The notes under the pieces: generated by a model | Databases searched by the model: none | Seen by the model: the letters and a program-made list of their open reading frames with translations, nothing else | What the model was told of the DNA's origin: nothing | Made by a program: the position numbers and the translations under genes | Part shown: in pieces, positions 18,644 to 26,435 of the stretch | Layout of the letters: each line of letters starts with the position of its first letter | How positions within the stretch are numbered: position 1 is the first letter of the stretch | Source of the DNA: Methanomassiliicoccales archaeon LGM-RCC1 | Lineage (GTDB): Archaea > Thermoplasmatota > Thermoplasmata > Methanomassiliicoccales > Methanomethylophilaceae | Direction of reading: 5' to 3' | Assembly: GCA_030168575.1 (NCBI GenBank) | Contig: CP115555.1 | Location: forward strand, 1,116,001-1,180,000 | Length of the DNA stretch: 64,000 nt

Positions 18644-18664
18644 GTTTGAACTTAAGATTCAAAC
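18644..18664 (+). promoter_or_regulatory. operator candidate, copy 1 (GTTTGAA-N7-TTCAAAC)
   Basis: A perfect inverted repeat with 7-base arms and a 7-base spacer, about 165 bases upstream of the proximal TATA box. The same half-sites with the same spacing recur at 18798-18816, and the match continues rightward (GATTCAAACAAATT in both). Confidence 0.55.
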
Positions 18665-18797
18665 AAATTCTATGGATATAGGGTGGATGTATGTATAATC
18701 CATCCCCTTTTGGATAGTTTTTCCTTATTTCTATATATAAATATTTTCAAAATAAACGCTAATTAATTCTTTATTATCAAATTTTTTGAGGAAAAAA

Positions 18798-18816
18798 TTT
18801 GAACATCTGATTCAAA
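18798..18816 (+). promoter_or_regulatory. operator candidate, copy 2 (TTTGAA-N7-TTCAAA)
   Basis: The second copy of the inverted repeat, ending 12 bases before the TATA box GTATATAAAT, a position where an activator or a repressor could contact the preinitiation complex. The spacer length equals that of copy 1 although the spacer sequence differs, as expected of a protein-binding site. Confidence 0.6.
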
Positions 18817-18917
18817 CAAATTTTACTTGTATATAAATGTGATTAACAACCTTATTATATTGAGCCCTCATTATTTCGTTTAGCTAAGAAAAACCGCTTA
18901 CCAAGGAGGAATACAAA

Positions 18918-19562
18918 ATGGCATTTGAAGCAGAGTCTGAGAAACTGAAGAACGCACTGATCTCTTGTAAGGTCCCCGACATCGGAAAGGCTGTCGAGGA
19001 GGCAAAGGCTGCAGGCATGCCCGCAGACGAGATCATCAACACACTTGGAGCCGCAATGTCCGACGTTGGAGTTCTCTTCGAGAGGGGAAAACTCTTCCTG
19101 CCTCACGTTCTGAGCGCAGCTGCCGGAATGAAGAACGCTATGACAATTCTCGACGACGAGCTCAAGGCCGGAGCCGGAAGTGCATCCGCAAAGGGAGTCG
19201 CAGTCATGGGAACAGTCGAGGGAGATGTTCACGACATCGGAAAGTCCATCTGCTCCACCATGCTCCAGTGCGCTGGATTCGAAGTCCACGACCTCGGAAG
19301 GGACGTTCCCCTCAAGAACATCGTTGAGGAGTGCAAGAACGGCTGCAACTACTGCGGAATGTCTGCACTCATGACCACAACCATGACCGGAATGAAGACC
19401 GTCATCGACATGCTCAACAACGAGGGCATCCGTGACAAAGTCATCGTCATGGTCGGAGGCGCACCCGTCACACAGGGATACGCCGACAAGATCGGAGCTG
19501 ACCTCTACGGAGAGTCCGCATCCGAGACAACCAAGAAGGCATCAGCACTCGCATCGGACTGA
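18918..19562 (+). CDS. methylamine/methanol-type corrinoid protein, no methyltransferase partner nearby
   Basis: A 214-residue cobalamin-binding methyl carrier of the MtbC/MttC/MtmC family. Residues 1 to about 88 form the helical cap. The Rossmann part carries the base-off signature EGDVHDIGK with His105 as lower cobalt ligand, 'GMSALMTTTM' (Ser149) and 'VMVGGAPVT' (Gly180-Gly181). In methylotrophic methanogenesis such proteins pass a methyl group from a substrate-specific methyltransferase (MtxB) to MtxA. No mtxB or mtxA is in the window. A long leader and consensus Shine-Dalgarno suggest strong regulated expression. Exact substrate class cannot be told. Confidence 0.9.
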   Translation: MAFEAESEKLKNALISCKVPDIGKAVEEAKAAGMPADEIINTLGAAMSDVGVLFERGKLFLPHVLSAAAGMKNAMTILDDELKAGAGSASAKGVAVMGTVEGDVHDIGKSICSTMLQCAGFEVHDLGRDVPLKNIVEECKNGCNYCGMSALMTTTMTGMKTVIDMLNNEGIRDKVIVMVGGAPVTQGYADKIGADLYGESASETTKKASALASD

Positions 19563-19596
19563 TCCGATCAGCGCTGAGCCGCTAACAGTCCAGGGG

Positions 19597-19715
19597 GAAA
19601 CCCCAGGATCCATACATAAACCATCGGGGTTATTAACCTCCAGACAACAGGTCCTTCCACCTGAAGTCGCCCCGATTCCCTGGCTCCGCTTGCCTTAGGA
19701 GCCAGGGACCTAATT
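19597..19715 (+). ncRNA. structured 3' region and terminator of the corrinoid gene, possibly a stable RNA
   Basis: After the stop come a GGGG-AAA-CCCC hairpin (about 19597-19607) and a closed domain made by ATCGGGG / CCCCGAT (19623-19629 with 19670-19676) enclosing the CAGGT / ACCTG hairpin (19648-19652 with 19659-19663). A final 11-bp stem TCCCTGGCTCC / GGAGCCAGGGA (19677-19687 with 19698-19708) is followed by a T-rich tail. The last stem is a convincing terminator. The enclosed domain is more than a terminator needs and may be a processed or regulatory RNA. Confidence 0.45.
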
Positions 19716-19777
19716 TTCACACTATTATCTACAAACAATCAGCGATTTGCTGTTTTGATAACAAAATAATCGAAGGA

Positions 19778-20527
19778 TCATTCCTTCGTGCCGACGTAGA
19801 TGTTGACGGCACCCATCGACTTGACGTAGAAATGGGCATCTTTGAAACCGGCCTTCTTGAAGATGGCGACCATGTCGTCTCCGTAAGGGAATCCCTCGAT
19901 GGATGTGGTCAGCCACTCGTAGGGCGAGAACTTGTCATCGATCTTCTTGCCGCTGTCGCGCTTGCGACCGTAGGCCTTGACCCTCTTCATGTAGAGGTTG
20001 TAACCGATCTTCACTACCCTGTTCTTGGGTTTGGAGAGCTCTGCGACGACGACCTTTCCTCCGGGAGCTAGCACCCTGTGCATCTCGGAAACAGCCTGAA
20101 GGATATTGGTGACGTTCCTGAGCATGTATCCCGATGTCACGAGGTTAACGGAATTGTCAGGGATGTCCAAGGCAAGGGCGTCCCCCTCGCGCCAATCGAT
20201 CTTGACAGGGAGGTCCATTTCTGCCTCCTTCCTCTTAGCGAGCTCTAGCATCGCAGGAGTTATATCCACTCCGATGACGGTGGATCCTGGTCCAGCGGTC
20301 CTTGCAACATGGAATGCGATCTCGCCGGTACCGGTACCTACGTCCAGACAGGTCTTGCCCTTGATGTCTCCGGCCTGCTTCATCATGAACTTATGCCATC
20401 CCTGCACCATGTGCATGGACATTACCTCGTTCATGTCGTCATAGTATTCCGCGATCTCGGTGAAAGCGTCCTTGACGAACTCCTCCTTACCCTCGAACTG
20501 GTTGCCGGTCTTGAGCTCCTCTGTCAT
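19778..20527 (-). CDS. ubiE: UbiE/MenG-family SAM-dependent C-methyltransferase
   Basis: A 249-residue class I methyltransferase with SAM motif I 'LDVGTGTGEIAFH' and the UbiE/Coq5 features 'FTEIAEYYDDMNEVMS' near the N-terminus, 'GYMLRNV' and 'EMHRVLAPGGKVVVAELSKP'. In bacteria this family methylates the ring in menaquinone and ubiquinone synthesis. The start codon directly follows the stop of the menA-like prenyltransferase, so the pair is an operon. The substrate in this archaeon is unknown and could be a quinone or a methanophenazine-like ring. Confidence 0.8.
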   Translation of the reverse strand: MTEELKTGNQFEGKEEFVKDAFTEIAEYYDDMNEVMSMHMVQGWHKFMMKQAGDIKGKTCLDVGTGTGEIAFHVARTAGPGSTVIGVDITPAMLELAKRKEAEMDLPVKIDWREGDALALDIPDNSVNLVTSGYMLRNVTNILQAVSEMHRVLAPGGKVVVAELSKPKNRVVKIGYNLYMKRVKAYGRKRDSGKKIDDKFSPYEWLTTSIEGFPYGDDMVAIFKKAGFKDAHFYVKSMGAVNIYVGTKE

Positions 20528-21457
20528 TCAGATCACCATGGGGATGATATTCAACTCTAAAACATATCCTATGACCAGCAGCAGCCCGAAATGCCAATTC
20601 AGCTTGAAGCACAGGGGGACCAGCATGAAGCTGGCGTGCGGATCGGTGGGCGCTTTCTTGCTGTTCTTGTAAACTATGTATCCGTCGTACAGCGTGATGA
20701 AGGCCAATGCGCATCCGAGTGGTGCGACCCCGCATAGGATGAGTGCGGCCAGAATAGGGAACGATACCAGGCTCTCGAAGAGGTATATCTTCATCCCTGT
20801 CTCGTAGGGGAAACGGCCCAGCAGAGTACCTGCTCCAGCCTTCTTGTCCTCCCAGTAGTCCCTCATCTCGTTGCCTGCCAGGACTCCGGTGATCATGAAG
20901 GTGTTAGGAAGCCCGAGCAGCAATGGCTCCCAGGCGAATATCTCTCCGGTCAGTACGCAGTTGGTCCCCAGGGGCATCAGGAGCCCCATCATCACGAAGA
21001 CGCTGATCTGGCCCATGCCGTGGTATTTGTAGGACAGTCCTACTGTGTAGGTCCCGGCTCCCAGAAGTCCGAGGAGCCCGTAGATCAGGATCCCCCATCC
21101 GGAATACCAGATGAAAATCAGTCCGAGCAGGGCGGTGACCCCAAGGCACGCGAGTCCCGTGTAGAGAACCTTCTTGGGGCTGAGGACACCTGTGACGAGC
21201 TCAGGCGACCTGGTCTCGTTCTCGACGGTATCCACTCCGGTCTTGAAGTCCCCATAGGTGTTCAGGATATTGGCCGCCGATTGAAGGAGGCATCCTCCCA
21301 GGATGATCAGGAGGAACATCGTCACACTGAGGACGTTCACCTCGGCCGTCTGGAATGCGACCGCTCCTCCGATAAGGACGGGTATGATGGCCCCATGAAG
21401 GGTCCAGGGTCTGAATACATTCCACCATCCGGCTTTAACCGGTCTGACGTCGGCCAT
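20528..21457 (-). CDS. menA: MenA-like aromatic prenyltransferase (UbiA superfamily)
   Basis: A 309-residue integral membrane prenyltransferase with about eight or nine transmembrane helices. The two Asp-rich motifs of the superfamily are present: NTYGDFKTGVDTVEN, which is the MenA form, and 'GNEMRDYWEDKKAG'. MenA attaches a polyprenyl chain to dihydroxynaphthoate. The start at ATG 21457 (MADVRPVKAGWW) is preferred to the in-frame TTG at 21472 because a minus-strand TATA-like element lies about 25 bases upstream. It precedes ubiE without a gap and is divergent from a transporter across a palindrome. Confidence 0.85.
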   Translation of the reverse strand: MADVRPVKAGWWNVFRPWTLHGAIIPVLIGGAVAFQTAEVNVLSVTMFLLIILGGCLLQSAANILNTYGDFKTGVDTVENETRSPELVTGVLSPKKVLYTGLACLGVTALLGLIFIWYSGWGILIYGLLGLLGAGTYTVGLSYKYHGMGQISVFVMMGLLMPLGTNCVLTGEIFAWEPLLLGLPNTFMITGVLAGNEMRDYWEDKKAGAGTLLGRFPYETGMKIYLFESLVSFPILAALILCGVAPLGCALAFITLYDGYIVYKNSKKAPTDPHASFMLVPLCFKLNWHFGLLLVIGYVLELNIIPMVI

Positions 21458-21489
21458 ATCCGACAATCCCAATTATGTTATTTATGAAT

Positions 21490-21512
21490 TATTTATCGAT
21501 AATCGATAAATA
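21490..21512. promoter_or_regulatory. perfect palindrome between divergent menA and BASS transporter genes
   Basis: Arms of 11 bp (ATTTATCGAT plus a flanking T; mirrored by ATCGATAAAT plus A) around one central A. The site lies 33 bases from the menA start codon and 22 from the transporter start codon, so a bound regulator could control both promoters. Confidence 0.6.
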
Positions 21513-21534
21513 TTGATTAGGTCATGATGCATCT

Positions 21535-22491
21535 ATGAAAGCGATCACTCTGTTGACCAGCAGTGCATTCATGATGATGGCGGCCATGTTTGTCGCTCTT
21601 ATCACCAACTTCTGCGGCTGGTTCCCCGGAGACGTATTGGACGCAGGACTGCGTTCAAATCTGACAATCCTCACCCTCGTGGTCATGCTGACCCTTTCGA
21701 TGTCGAGGATACCGATGCAGAACCTGAATCCCCTGAAATACGGGAAGTCCATGGCCAGGGCCATACTGCTCGGGATGGTCGTCGCTTCCATAATCCCCTT
21801 GGCAGGATACCTGCTTCTCAAGGATACGGAGTATGCCGCTCAGGCCGCTGGTCTGGTGTTCATCGCAGCCACTCCGTTCGCAGGATCCGTTCTGCCGCTG
21901 TCCATCATCCTCCGCGGAGATGCGGAGCATGCTGCCAGAGGCACCATAGTGATCTACATCCTCTCGCTGATCTGGATCCCGTTCATCGTTTGGCTCGCCC
22001 TCGGAGATTCCGTGGACATGCAGTTCCTTATCATCACGGTCATCGAGCTCATCGGCGTGCCTCTAGTATTGTCCAGAGTATTGGCGAGATTCGACATCGG
22101 CAAGGAGACGCTCGCTGTCTTCCTCAACTGCTGTATCTTCTTCATGGTATGGCTGTCCGTCGGATCAACCAACTTCGCGGGCAATGCCTGGTGGATCTTC
22201 CTGGCGTTCCTGATCATCGCCGCCCTGAGGTCATTCGGTCTCGGTACCGCCGTCGAGGTCATTGAGAAGAGGGCCGGAATCCTCTGGGGCCAGAGGGTCA
22301 CTGATATCCTGATGACGTCATACAAGAACAAGGGTGTTGCGATCGCTCTGTGCGTAGCCCTCTATCCTCCGGGAATGGTCGCTATAGCTACGTCCATCCT
22401 CGTGGAGATCACATGGGTAGCATTCATGGATTCGGTTCTGTTCTCGAAGAAGAGGATGGAGAGGGAGCTGGCGTCAGAGGGCAGCGTCTGA
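21535..22491 (+). CDS. BASS-family (bile acid:Na+ symporter-like) transporter
   Basis: A 318-residue membrane protein with about nine or ten transmembrane helices in the SBF/BASS pattern ('FIAATPFAGSVLPLSIILRGD' resembles the conserved crossover region). Family members cotransport organic anions such as bile acids, pyruvate, pantothenate or keto acids with sodium. The substrate is unknown. Its last 18 bases overlap the end of an opposing HTH gene. The shared palindrome with menA hints at co-regulation. Confidence 0.75.
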   Translation: MKAITLLTSSAFMMMAAMFVALITNFCGWFPGDVLDAGLRSNLTILTLVVMLTLSMSRIPMQNLNPLKYGKSMARAILLGMVVASIIPLAGYLLLKDTEYAAQAAGLVFIAATPFAGSVLPLSIILRGDAEHAARGTIVIYILSLIWIPFIVWLALGDSVDMQFLIITVIELIGVPLVLSRVLARFDIGKETLAVFLNCCIFFMVWLSVGSTNFAGNAWWIFLAFLIIAALRSFGLGTAVEVIEKRAGILWGQRVTDILMTSYKNKGVAIALCVALYPPGMVAIATSILVEITWVAFMDSVLFSKKRMERELASEGSV

Positions 22492-22701
22492 ATCGTCTTC
22501 CTCGATGTACTCGAGGATGTCCCCGGGCTGACAGTCCAGGGCCTTGCAGATCCCGTTCAGGGTGGAGAATCTGATGGCGCAGATCTTCCCGGTCTTGATG
22601 TTCGACAGATTGACATTGGAGATGCCCACCTTCTCGGCGAGCTCGTTGAGGGACATCTTCCTGTCCGCCATCACCCTGTCCAATCTGAGGATTATCGCCA
22701 T
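22474..22701 (-). CDS. small XRE/Cro-type HTH regulator
   Basis: A 75-residue single-domain helix-turn-helix protein. 'MSLNELAEKVGISNVNLSNIKTGKICAIRFSTLNGICKALDCQPGDIL' is a full Cro/C1 (YozG-like) fold. It follows the DUF2975 membrane gene by 4 bases on the same strand, a gene pair seen widely in bacteria, so the HTH protein probably acts together with the membrane protein. Its 3' end overlaps the transporter gene by 18 bases. Confidence 0.9.
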   Translation of the reverse strand: MAIILRLDRVMADRKMSLNELAEKVGISNVNLSNIKTGKICAIRFSTLNGICKALDCQPGDILEYIEEDDSDAAL

Positions 22702-22705
22702 TGTA

Positions 22706-23215
22706 TCACAACGTGTGGTCCGATTCGTCCTGCAGCAGGAATCCGTAACGGAAGATTATGGTCAGGCAGTACATCACGACCGAGATGAGGGCGCATACCA
22801 GCAGGATGCAGATCGTGATTATCTCATCGCCCCTGCATAGGTATTCAAGAATCGTGAGGGGAACCGCAGATATCAGGAATGTCAGGGAAACGAGCTTGAA
22901 TCCCTTAGGAGTGTCCTCCATGAACGGGCTGTGCTCCCTTTGGATGGAGGCCATGATGTCATGGATCACCTTCACGGTGACGAACATGGCAAGGAACGCC
23001 ACCGCCATCTCCAGAGTACCTGAAATCAGCGAGATGTCGGATCCTCCGCATTTGATAAGATCAGAGAACATCGAACGGATGTCCGGTGACGAGAAGGACA
23101 ATGCCCCCAATGCGATGACGGCAACTGTGAGGGCGAGGAATGCGATCTCGCCGATCAGCATTACGACAGATGCGTATCTGCACACTTTCTTCAGGGTATG
23201 GAGGTCCCCTCTCAT
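22706..23215 (-). CDS. DUF2975 membrane protein
   Basis: A 169-residue membrane protein with four predicted helices (about 14-40, 64-88, 106-124, 133-156) and a cytoplasmic 'SPFMEDTPKGFKLVS' stretch typical of DUF2975. Start ATG 23215 (MRGDLHTLKK) is chosen; the open frame upstream is antisense to the formate/nitrite channel gene and not credible. With the downstream XRE gene it forms a likely membrane-sensing regulatory pair. Confidence 0.8.
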   Translation of the reverse strand: MRGDLHTLKKVCRYASVVMLIGEIAFLALTVAVIALGALSFSSPDIRSMFSDLIKCGGSDISLISGTLEMAVAFLAMFVTVKVIHDIMASIQREHSPFMEDTPKGFKLVSLTFLISAVPLTILEYLCRGDEIITICILLVCALISVVMYCLTIIFRYGFLLQDESDHTL

Positions 23216-23296
23216 GGATACAGGGATGCAGTCATGGGGAATAATGATAACGGTTAAATGGTGGCCAGAGATAACATCCTCTGAAGTGAAGTGAAG

Positions 23297-23926
23297 ATGG
23301 ATTCCCAACACTATCCGAAATGCTTTGTGAGATCGTTCCTCGCCGGTATGGCAATAGGACTCGGCGGCGCTGTGCTGCTGGGGACAATGGGCATAAATCC
23401 TGAGCTCAAGTGGGTAGGGGCGATCCTGTTCTCTATCGGACTTTTCACCGTCTTCACATTCGGTCTCGATCTGTACACCGGCAAGGTCGGATACATGTTC
23501 GACGACAAACCCTGGACATACGGCATCGATCTGCTGATCATGCTGGTCGGTAACTTCTTCGGAACGATGTTCATTGCATTCTGCATGCCTATGGCGGACC
23601 AGTTCATCCCCGGATTCATCGATGGAAGGCTGGCCATGCTGGACTCGCCCGTTACGGTGGTCCTCAAAGGAATCTTCTGCGGTATCCTGATGTTCATCGC
23701 AGCGGATGTCTACAAGACGAAGAAGAGTTACCTCGGAGCGTTCATCTGCGTCCCTGTCTTCATTCTTGCGGGATCTGAGCACAGCATTGCGGACATGTAC
23801 TACTTCTGTGCGGCGGGAGCATACTCCCTGGAGGCACTCGCATTCATCCTCCTGGTCGCATTGGGTAACGCGATCGGCGGAGTGATAATCCCCGTTTGCA
23901 GGAAGTACATGTACGAGGAAGCCTGA
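23297..23926 (+). CDS. formate/nitrite transporter (FNT) family channel
   Basis: A 209-residue membrane protein with six hydrophobic segments in the FNT arrangement ('FLAGMAIGLGGAVLL', 'DLYTGKVGYM', 'GNFFGTMFIAF', 'LKGIFCGILMFIAADVY', 'AGSEHSIADMYYF', 'ALGNAIGGVIIPV'). The last two include the conserved selectivity-filter His (in 'SEHSIADM') and the C-terminal GN motif. It may carry formate, nitrite, hydrosulfide or another small anion. It is short for the family (usually 250-280 residues) because the loops and termini are compact. ATG 23297 is preferred to GTG 23291. Confidence 0.82.
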   Translation: MDSQHYPKCFVRSFLAGMAIGLGGAVLLGTMGINPELKWVGAILFSIGLFTVFTFGLDLYTGKVGYMFDDKPWTYGIDLLIMLVGNFFGTMFIAFCMPMADQFIPGFIDGRLAMLDSPVTVVLKGIFCGILMFIAADVYKTKKSYLGAFICVPVFILAGSEHSIADMYYFCAAGAYSLEALAFILLVALGNAIGGVIIPVCRKYMYEEA

Positions 23927-23928
23927 GC

Positions 23929-25860
23929 TCACTCGTCGCTGGAACCGGAACGGACCTTCACGGCCATTCCCTTCTTCATCTGCCTTATCTCAAAGGGCAC
24001 CAGGAACGCACGTCCGGTTGCCACGGGATTGTCGTCCTTGTCTGTGACGATGACCTCCTCCATGGGGCGGATCTCCGGATCGCATTCCGTTACGAACTGG
24101 GCGAAGACGTTGCGTCCGTCTGCGGCGAAGGGAACGGCATCATCCGTCACCTGGACTCTCATGTGGGGCTTGGGAACGGCTTTCACGATCCTCTTCGCTC
24201 CCTCGAGCTTGAGGGTGTACAGTCCGTCGCCTGCGCGCATCGAGAGGACGTGCTCCCCGTCGGATATGACGTTCCTGATCTTGCCGGTCTTCTTGCTGGT
24301 GACGAGCTCAACAGGTTCTCTGAAAAGTGCATCCGCGGCCTCGATGCCGAACTGATATCTGGCCACAGCCTTCGCCCTGAGCATGTCCGCGTTGTACTCC
24401 TCGGTCCCGTCCTCAGGGATCTGATCCTGGAGGATGACCTGCTTGACACCCATCATGCTTAGGAACTGATATGTGAGCCTCTCGGATTCCGTCTCGGTTT
24501 CCATGTCAGGGATCTGGGGGAAAAGCGACTGCGCCAGGGGATAGAGTTCATCCAATTCCGCCGGAACCGGTCCGAATGGCGAGACGACGATAGGCGTGTA
24601 ACCTGCCTTCCTGGCCTTGTCGAACTCCTGCTCATAGGGCCTGCTGTAAGGCTTACCGTGTGTGTCCTCGAAGAGGCAAACCTTGTCAGTGGGCAGGACA
24701 TACCTAGTCCCGAGCCTGTCGAGGTACCTCTTGAATACGGGACGGATCCTTGTCTCTGAACCTGTGTAGAATATCGCACCGTCACGGCTGATGGGGTCGT
24801 ACTGCTCCAGGACATCCTGGTAGTCCCTCAGCTTCCTCAGTGCTTCCAGAAGGGCGGGGTGCGCACGGCATCTGATCTCCGCCAGCTCCCAGAGGCGTCC
24901 CTCGCGGATGTACCTCCTGACGAGGTTGAGCTCCTGGACGATCTGGTAGAGGTTGTGCTCAGCGATGAGCTTGGTCTTCTTGCCCTTCTCCATCTTCCTG
25001 AGCTCCTCTAGGGAGTGTCCGCGGCACGCGGGGCAGTTGCAGTCCAGGGATTCCATGTCCGCTAAACGGAACGTTCCGTCGACGAACATCATCCTCTCGT
25101 CGCGAGCGAATTTAGCATAGGAGGCGGAATCGAAGAAATCGCATCCCATCAGCGCTGCGAATGCGAGGATCATGGGGTGACCGGCACCGAAGAGGTGGAC
25201 TGGACGGTTGGGATTCAGGCCCTTCTTGCTGGACATTATGACATCAACGAGCTCTGCGTATCTGTACTGCTCCATGAGGGGAACAACACCTCCGATGGGG
25301 TGGACGTCGATGTCCATTTCCGCCATCCTCCTAGCGCAGTCCTCCCTGAGGTCCGGGTAGATGGAGCCCTGTGCGACTCCGTTGATCATCATTTCGCCCT
25401 TCATCTCGCAGGCCTGCTGCGTCCTCTCGAGCGTGACCTCGATGGATTCCGCAGTCTGCTCCTTGGTCCAGTACGGCTCGGTGAAAATGTCGAGAACAGT
25501 TCCGATGTCCGTGCCTATGGATTTCTGGAATTCCACGATCTCCTCGTTGGTGAGCTCCACCTCGCCGTACATGTGACTCTGGAATGTTCCGGAGTCGGTC
25601 ATGATGATCCCGGGGAAATCCAGCATCTCGTGGAGTCCGACGGCCTGGGCCTTCTCCTTGAGTTCGGGCGTGTTCTTTATGATGTATGAGTTCGTGATCA
25701 GTGACTTGAAGCCGAAGGTATCATAGAGTTCCCTTGCAGGCACCGTGTTGATCTTCGGATTGATTACCGGGAACAGCGCCGGAGTCTCCATGGAGCGTCC
25801 TGAATTGGTGGTGAATTTTCCGATACGGGCGAGCCCGTCCCTTCTGATGATCTCGAACAT
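23929..25860 (-). CDS. tgtA: tRNA-guanine(15) transglycosylase
   Basis: Exchanges guanine 15 of tRNA for preQ0, the first committed step to archaeosine. The 643-residue protein has the TIM-barrel catalytic domain with 'MTDSGTFQ' (Asp89), zinc ligands in CNCPAC (Cys274, Cys276, Cys279), and archaeal C-terminal domains ending in a PUA module ('EVIVTDKDDNPVATGRAFLVPFEIRQMKKGMAVKVR'). A minus-strand TATA element (TTATAAAC, about 25883-25891) about 25 bases upstream predicts a leaderless transcript. ArcS, which acts next, is the first gene of the window. Confidence 0.97.
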   Translation of the reverse strand: MFEIIRRDGLARIGKFTTNSGRSMETPALFPVINPKINTVPARELYDTFGFKSLITNSYIIKNTPELKEKAQAVGLHEMLDFPGIIMTDSGTFQSHMYGEVELTNEEIVEFQKSIGTDIGTVLDIFTEPYWTKEQTAESIEVTLERTQQACEMKGEMMINGVAQGSIYPDLREDCARRMAEMDIDVHPIGGVVPLMEQYRYAELVDVIMSSKKGLNPNRPVHLFGAGHPMILAFAALMGCDFFDSASYAKFARDERMMFVDGTFRLADMESLDCNCPACRGHSLEELRKMEKGKKTKLIAEHNLYQIVQELNLVRRYIREGRLWELAEIRCRAHPALLEALRKLRDYQDVLEQYDPISRDGAIFYTGSETRIRPVFKRYLDRLGTRYVLPTDKVCLFEDTHGKPYSRPYEQEFDKARKAGYTPIVVSPFGPVPAELDELYPLAQSLFPQIPDMETETESERLTYQFLSMMGVKQVILQDQIPEDGTEEYNADMLRAKAVARYQFGIEAADALFREPVELVTSKKTGKIRNVISDGEHVLSMRAGDGLYTLKLEGAKRIVKAVPKPHMRVQVTDDAVPFAADGRNVFAQFVTECDPEIRPMEEVIVTDKDDNPVATGRAFLVPFEIRQMKKGMAVKVRSGSSDE

Positions 25861-25899
25861 TAGTTCAGAGGATAGGGACGACGTTTATAACCAGTTCGT

Positions 25900-25925
25900 T
25901 AAAAAAAGCCCGGGGATGCCCCGGG
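25900..25925 (-). terminator. intrinsic terminator of the 25.9-26.3 kb gene
   Basis: On the minus strand, CCCGGGG-CAT-CCCCGGG is followed by a run of seven T's, 10 bases after the stop codon. It also separates this transcript from the tgtA promoter. Confidence 0.85.
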
Positions 25926-25934
25926 TAAGTGGGT

Positions 25935-26339
25935 TCACTGCGATTCTTTCTCTTTCTGCCTCTCGTCGGCGTACACCTTGGCGATGGCGTTCTTCATGAT
26001 GGTGTCGGGCACGTCCTCGACGTACTCCTTCTTCCAGTCGAGTGTCGGGCGTCCGAACGTGATCCTCTGGGGCTTGCCGTGGTCGCAAGCGTCGTCGGAA
26101 TCGAGGTACCTGATCTGGAGGCCGTCGATGACCTCGGGGATGGTCCTTCCGTTGATAAGGACGTCGTTCTTCCCGTCCTCGATGATCGTCTCCTTGAACG
26201 AGCAGGATATGTCCGCGGATTTCATCTCGTAGATCAGGTCCTGGATGTAGGCTGCCATCTTGCCGGTGGAGGGTCTCCTGATCGATATGTCGGAGATCTC
26301 CTTCTCGGTGTGCTTGTATTCGATTTTGATCGTAGCCAT
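25935..26339 (-). CDS. hypothetical protein, faint DUF2703-like pattern
   Basis: A 134-residue soluble protein that I do not recognise with certainty. The segment 'KNDVLINGRTIPEVIDG' after an N-terminal 'MATIKIEYKH' strand recalls DUF2703-type thioredoxin-like proteins ('ILINGxPIE'), but the paired cysteines of that family are missing. The C-terminus is highly charged. It has its own TATA-like element (minus strand, about 26366-26376) and a strong terminator, so it is a single-gene unit. Confidence 0.55.
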   Translation of the reverse strand: MATIKIEYKHTEKEISDISIRRPSTGKMAAYIQDLIYEMKSADISCSFKETIIEDGKNDVLINGRTIPEVIDGLQIRYLDSDDACDHGKPQRITFGRPTLDWKKEYVEDVPDTIMKNAIAKVYADERQKEKESQ

Positions 26340-26403
26340 GTCAGAAGGATTGTTTACTCGATTAGATAAAGATTCTTTTCCATTATCCTACTGGTCCAGC
26401 AAT

Positions 26404-26417
26404 CTGATTTAAATCAG
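26404..26417 (+). promoter_or_regulatory. palindromic TATA region of thiM
   Basis: CTGATTTAAATCAG, a perfect 14-bp palindrome, includes the likely TATA element (ATTTAAAT) and lies about 20-32 bases upstream of ATG 26436. A repressor bound here would block TBP. No TPP riboswitch is visible in this short leader. Confidence 0.5.
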
Positions 26418-26435
26418 GCTGGGGATAGAGGTATC

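Larger units (their letters stand above)
18550..18917 (+). promoter_or_regulatory. long AT-rich regulatory leader of the corrinoid protein gene
   Basis: This 368-base gap has no ORF. An imperfect hairpin (GGGTGGAT...ATCCATCCC, about 18680-18706) followed by T-rich sequence may terminate the regulator transcript. Two TATA-like elements are present: TATATATAAAT near 18733-18743 and GTATATAAAT at 18829-18838. The second would start transcription near 18860 and give a leader of about 55 bases ending in the strong Shine-Dalgarno AAGGAGG (about 18902-18909). Two inverted repeats are listed separately. Confidence 0.6.

Noticed and set aside
18678-18705. GGATG...CATCC repeat in the corrinoid leader as a further copy of the uptake-locus operator
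   Set aside because: The half-sites are similar but the spacing is 11 rather than 3 bases, and it fits better as part of a terminator-like hairpin.
23216-23932. N-terminal extension of the DUF2975 frame
   Set aside because: It is antisense to the formate/nitrite channel gene and Cys/His/Glu-rich without family match; Met 23215 starts the DUF2975 domain exactly.
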